Positions 4,852 through 5,375 of a stretch of DNA of 5,375 nt are shown here, one piece after another; positions within the stretch are counted from its first letter, which is position 1; every line of letters begins with the position of its first letter. The stretch comes from Terriglobia bacterium. GTDB taxonomy: Bacteria > Acidobacteriota > Terriglobia > UBA7540. The stretch is taken from NCBI GenBank assembly GCA_022866195.1, contig JALHUF010000418.1:1-5375 (forward strand). The letters run 5' to 3'. The notes under the pieces were generated by a model. The model was not told the DNA's origin. It did no database searches and saw only the letters and a program-made list of their open reading frames with translations. Made by a program: the position numbers and the translations under genes.

Positions 4852-5375
4852 TCAACCGGCATCCGACTTCGGCGGGATGCGCTTTGCAACGATTTCCGCG
4901 AGGTCAAGGATCTCGACGTCATCACGGTTGATGTGGTTTGCTGCGTCGCGAAGCATAGTGTGGCAGTGCGGGCAAGCCACAGCCACGGTGGATACCTTGG
5001 TGGCGATGAGCCCGGCGAAGCGAAGTTGGTTCACTCTTCCTCTGCCCTGACTCCGCTGGTCGTCTGCGACAAAAAGCTGGGCACCGCCGGCTCCGCAGCA
5101 TTGCGTGTTCTGGCCGTGGTGCGTGGCTTCCTTTGCCGAGACCCCGCAGGAGCGAAGGATGCTCCTTGGTGCAGCGGTGATGCCGCGTCCCCGCGCCAGG
5201 TAACAAGGGTCATGGTAGGTTGCCCTCGCCAGCGCGGGTTTGATGGGGAGACGCGGCAGGAGTTGCACAAGGAGTTCTGTGTGGTGCACTACCTTCACAT
5301 CGAGTTTCGCGTAGGCGTTGATTTGCCGGTAGTCCTTATCGAACATCGTCGTGCAGTGTGGGCAGCACGACACGA
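4852..5375 (-). CDS. CCG-domain (heterodisulfide reductase-like) iron-sulfur protein, C-terminal part
   Basis: The C-terminal 173 or so residues of an electron-transfer protein with the cysteine-rich CCG domain found in HdrB, GlpC, LldE and membrane-bound FadF/EtfD-like oxidoreductases. Counting from the codon at 5373, CCPHC (3-7) is the end of a first CCG domain whose remainder is off the window. VVHHTELL (28-35) links to a second domain with YHDPCYLARG (53-62), CCGAGGAQLF (92-101) and VACPHCHTM (132-140). The cysteines fit a C-x34-CC-x40-CxxC pattern, with the second spacing longer than the x33-34 usually quoted, so cluster geometry may differ. A GTG at 5373 could be read as a start, but it falls inside a domain, so the gene is 5'-partial. 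The likely role is quinone- or flavoprotein-linked redox transfer; the exact partner cannot be told from this fragment. Confidence 0.85.
   Translation of the reverse strand, partial: VSCCPHCTTMFDKDYRQINAYAKLDVKVVHHTELLVQLLPRLPIKPALARATYHDPCYLARGRGITAAPRSILRSCGVSAKEATHHGQNTQCCGAGGAQLFVADDQRSQGRGRVNQLRFAGLIATKVSTVAVACPHCHTMLRDAANHINRDDVEILDLAEIVAKRIPPKSDAG

Noticed and set aside
4559..4855. 98-residue minus-strand frame starting at a TTG that overlaps the stop of the iron-sulfur gene
   Set aside because: The overlap suggests coupling, but the peptide has no recognisable motif, the TTG lacks a clear ribosome site, and the frame runs through the acyltransferase promoter candidate.
4442..5050. 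202-residue plus-strand open frame spanning the 306-base gap
   Set aside because: It runs antisense through the acyltransferase N-terminus and the iron-sulfur protein, has no ribosome site or motif, and its composition is Ser/Arg-rich shadow-like.
5371..5373. GTG at 5373 as the true start of the iron-sulfur protein
   Set aside because: It lies within the CPHC end of a first CCG domain, so the real start must be beyond the window.

Overview
The window looks like chromosomal DNA of a GC-rich, Gram-negative (two-membrane) bacterium. Lipid A genes (lpxA, lpxI) require an outer membrane. Use of LpxI rather than LpxH, the wording of the CoaE and FolD proteins, and spacers rich in TTTCGAGTTTCG-like sequence remind me of Acidobacteriota. 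That assignment is from recognition, not from a search.

Layout. Bases 1-1659 (minus strand) hold fabZ, lpxA and the first 106 codons of lpxI, transcribed in that order. fabZ and lpxA overlap by four bases (ATGA), and lpxA and lpxI are separated by a 76-base spacer filled by a long hairpin. A good sigma70-type promoter (TTGGAA, 17 bases, TATAAT) precedes fabZ. Bases 1660-2040 are a divergent control region. Bases 2041-3703 (plus strand) hold folD (GTG start with a strong Shine-Dalgarno) and coaE (dephospho-CoA kinase). Facing coaE on the minus strand is a DUF374-type acyltransferase (3784-4545), which has its own extended -10 promoter candidate. Bases 4546-4851 are a gap without a convincing gene. 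Bases 4852-5375 (minus strand) are the C-terminal part of a CCG-domain (heterodisulfide-reductase-like) iron-sulfur protein whose start lies outside the window.

How the genes work together. FabZ and LpxA draw on the same (3R)-hydroxyacyl-ACP pool: FabZ sends it to fatty acid elongation and LpxA commits it to lipid A. LpxI acts three steps after LpxA. FolD supplies one-carbon folates and CoaE makes CoA, so both are core metabolism. The acyltransferase acts on a lipid at the membrane, and a late lipid A acylation is possible but unproven.

I see no transposon, phage, CRISPR, RNA gene or defence system. The most unusual non-coding structure is the hairpin at 334-385 (two 24-base arms, 21 of 24 paired, four-base loop). 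Related but decayed sequence occurs in the folD-coaE and coaE-acyltransferase spacers, which suggests a dispersed intergenic repeat.
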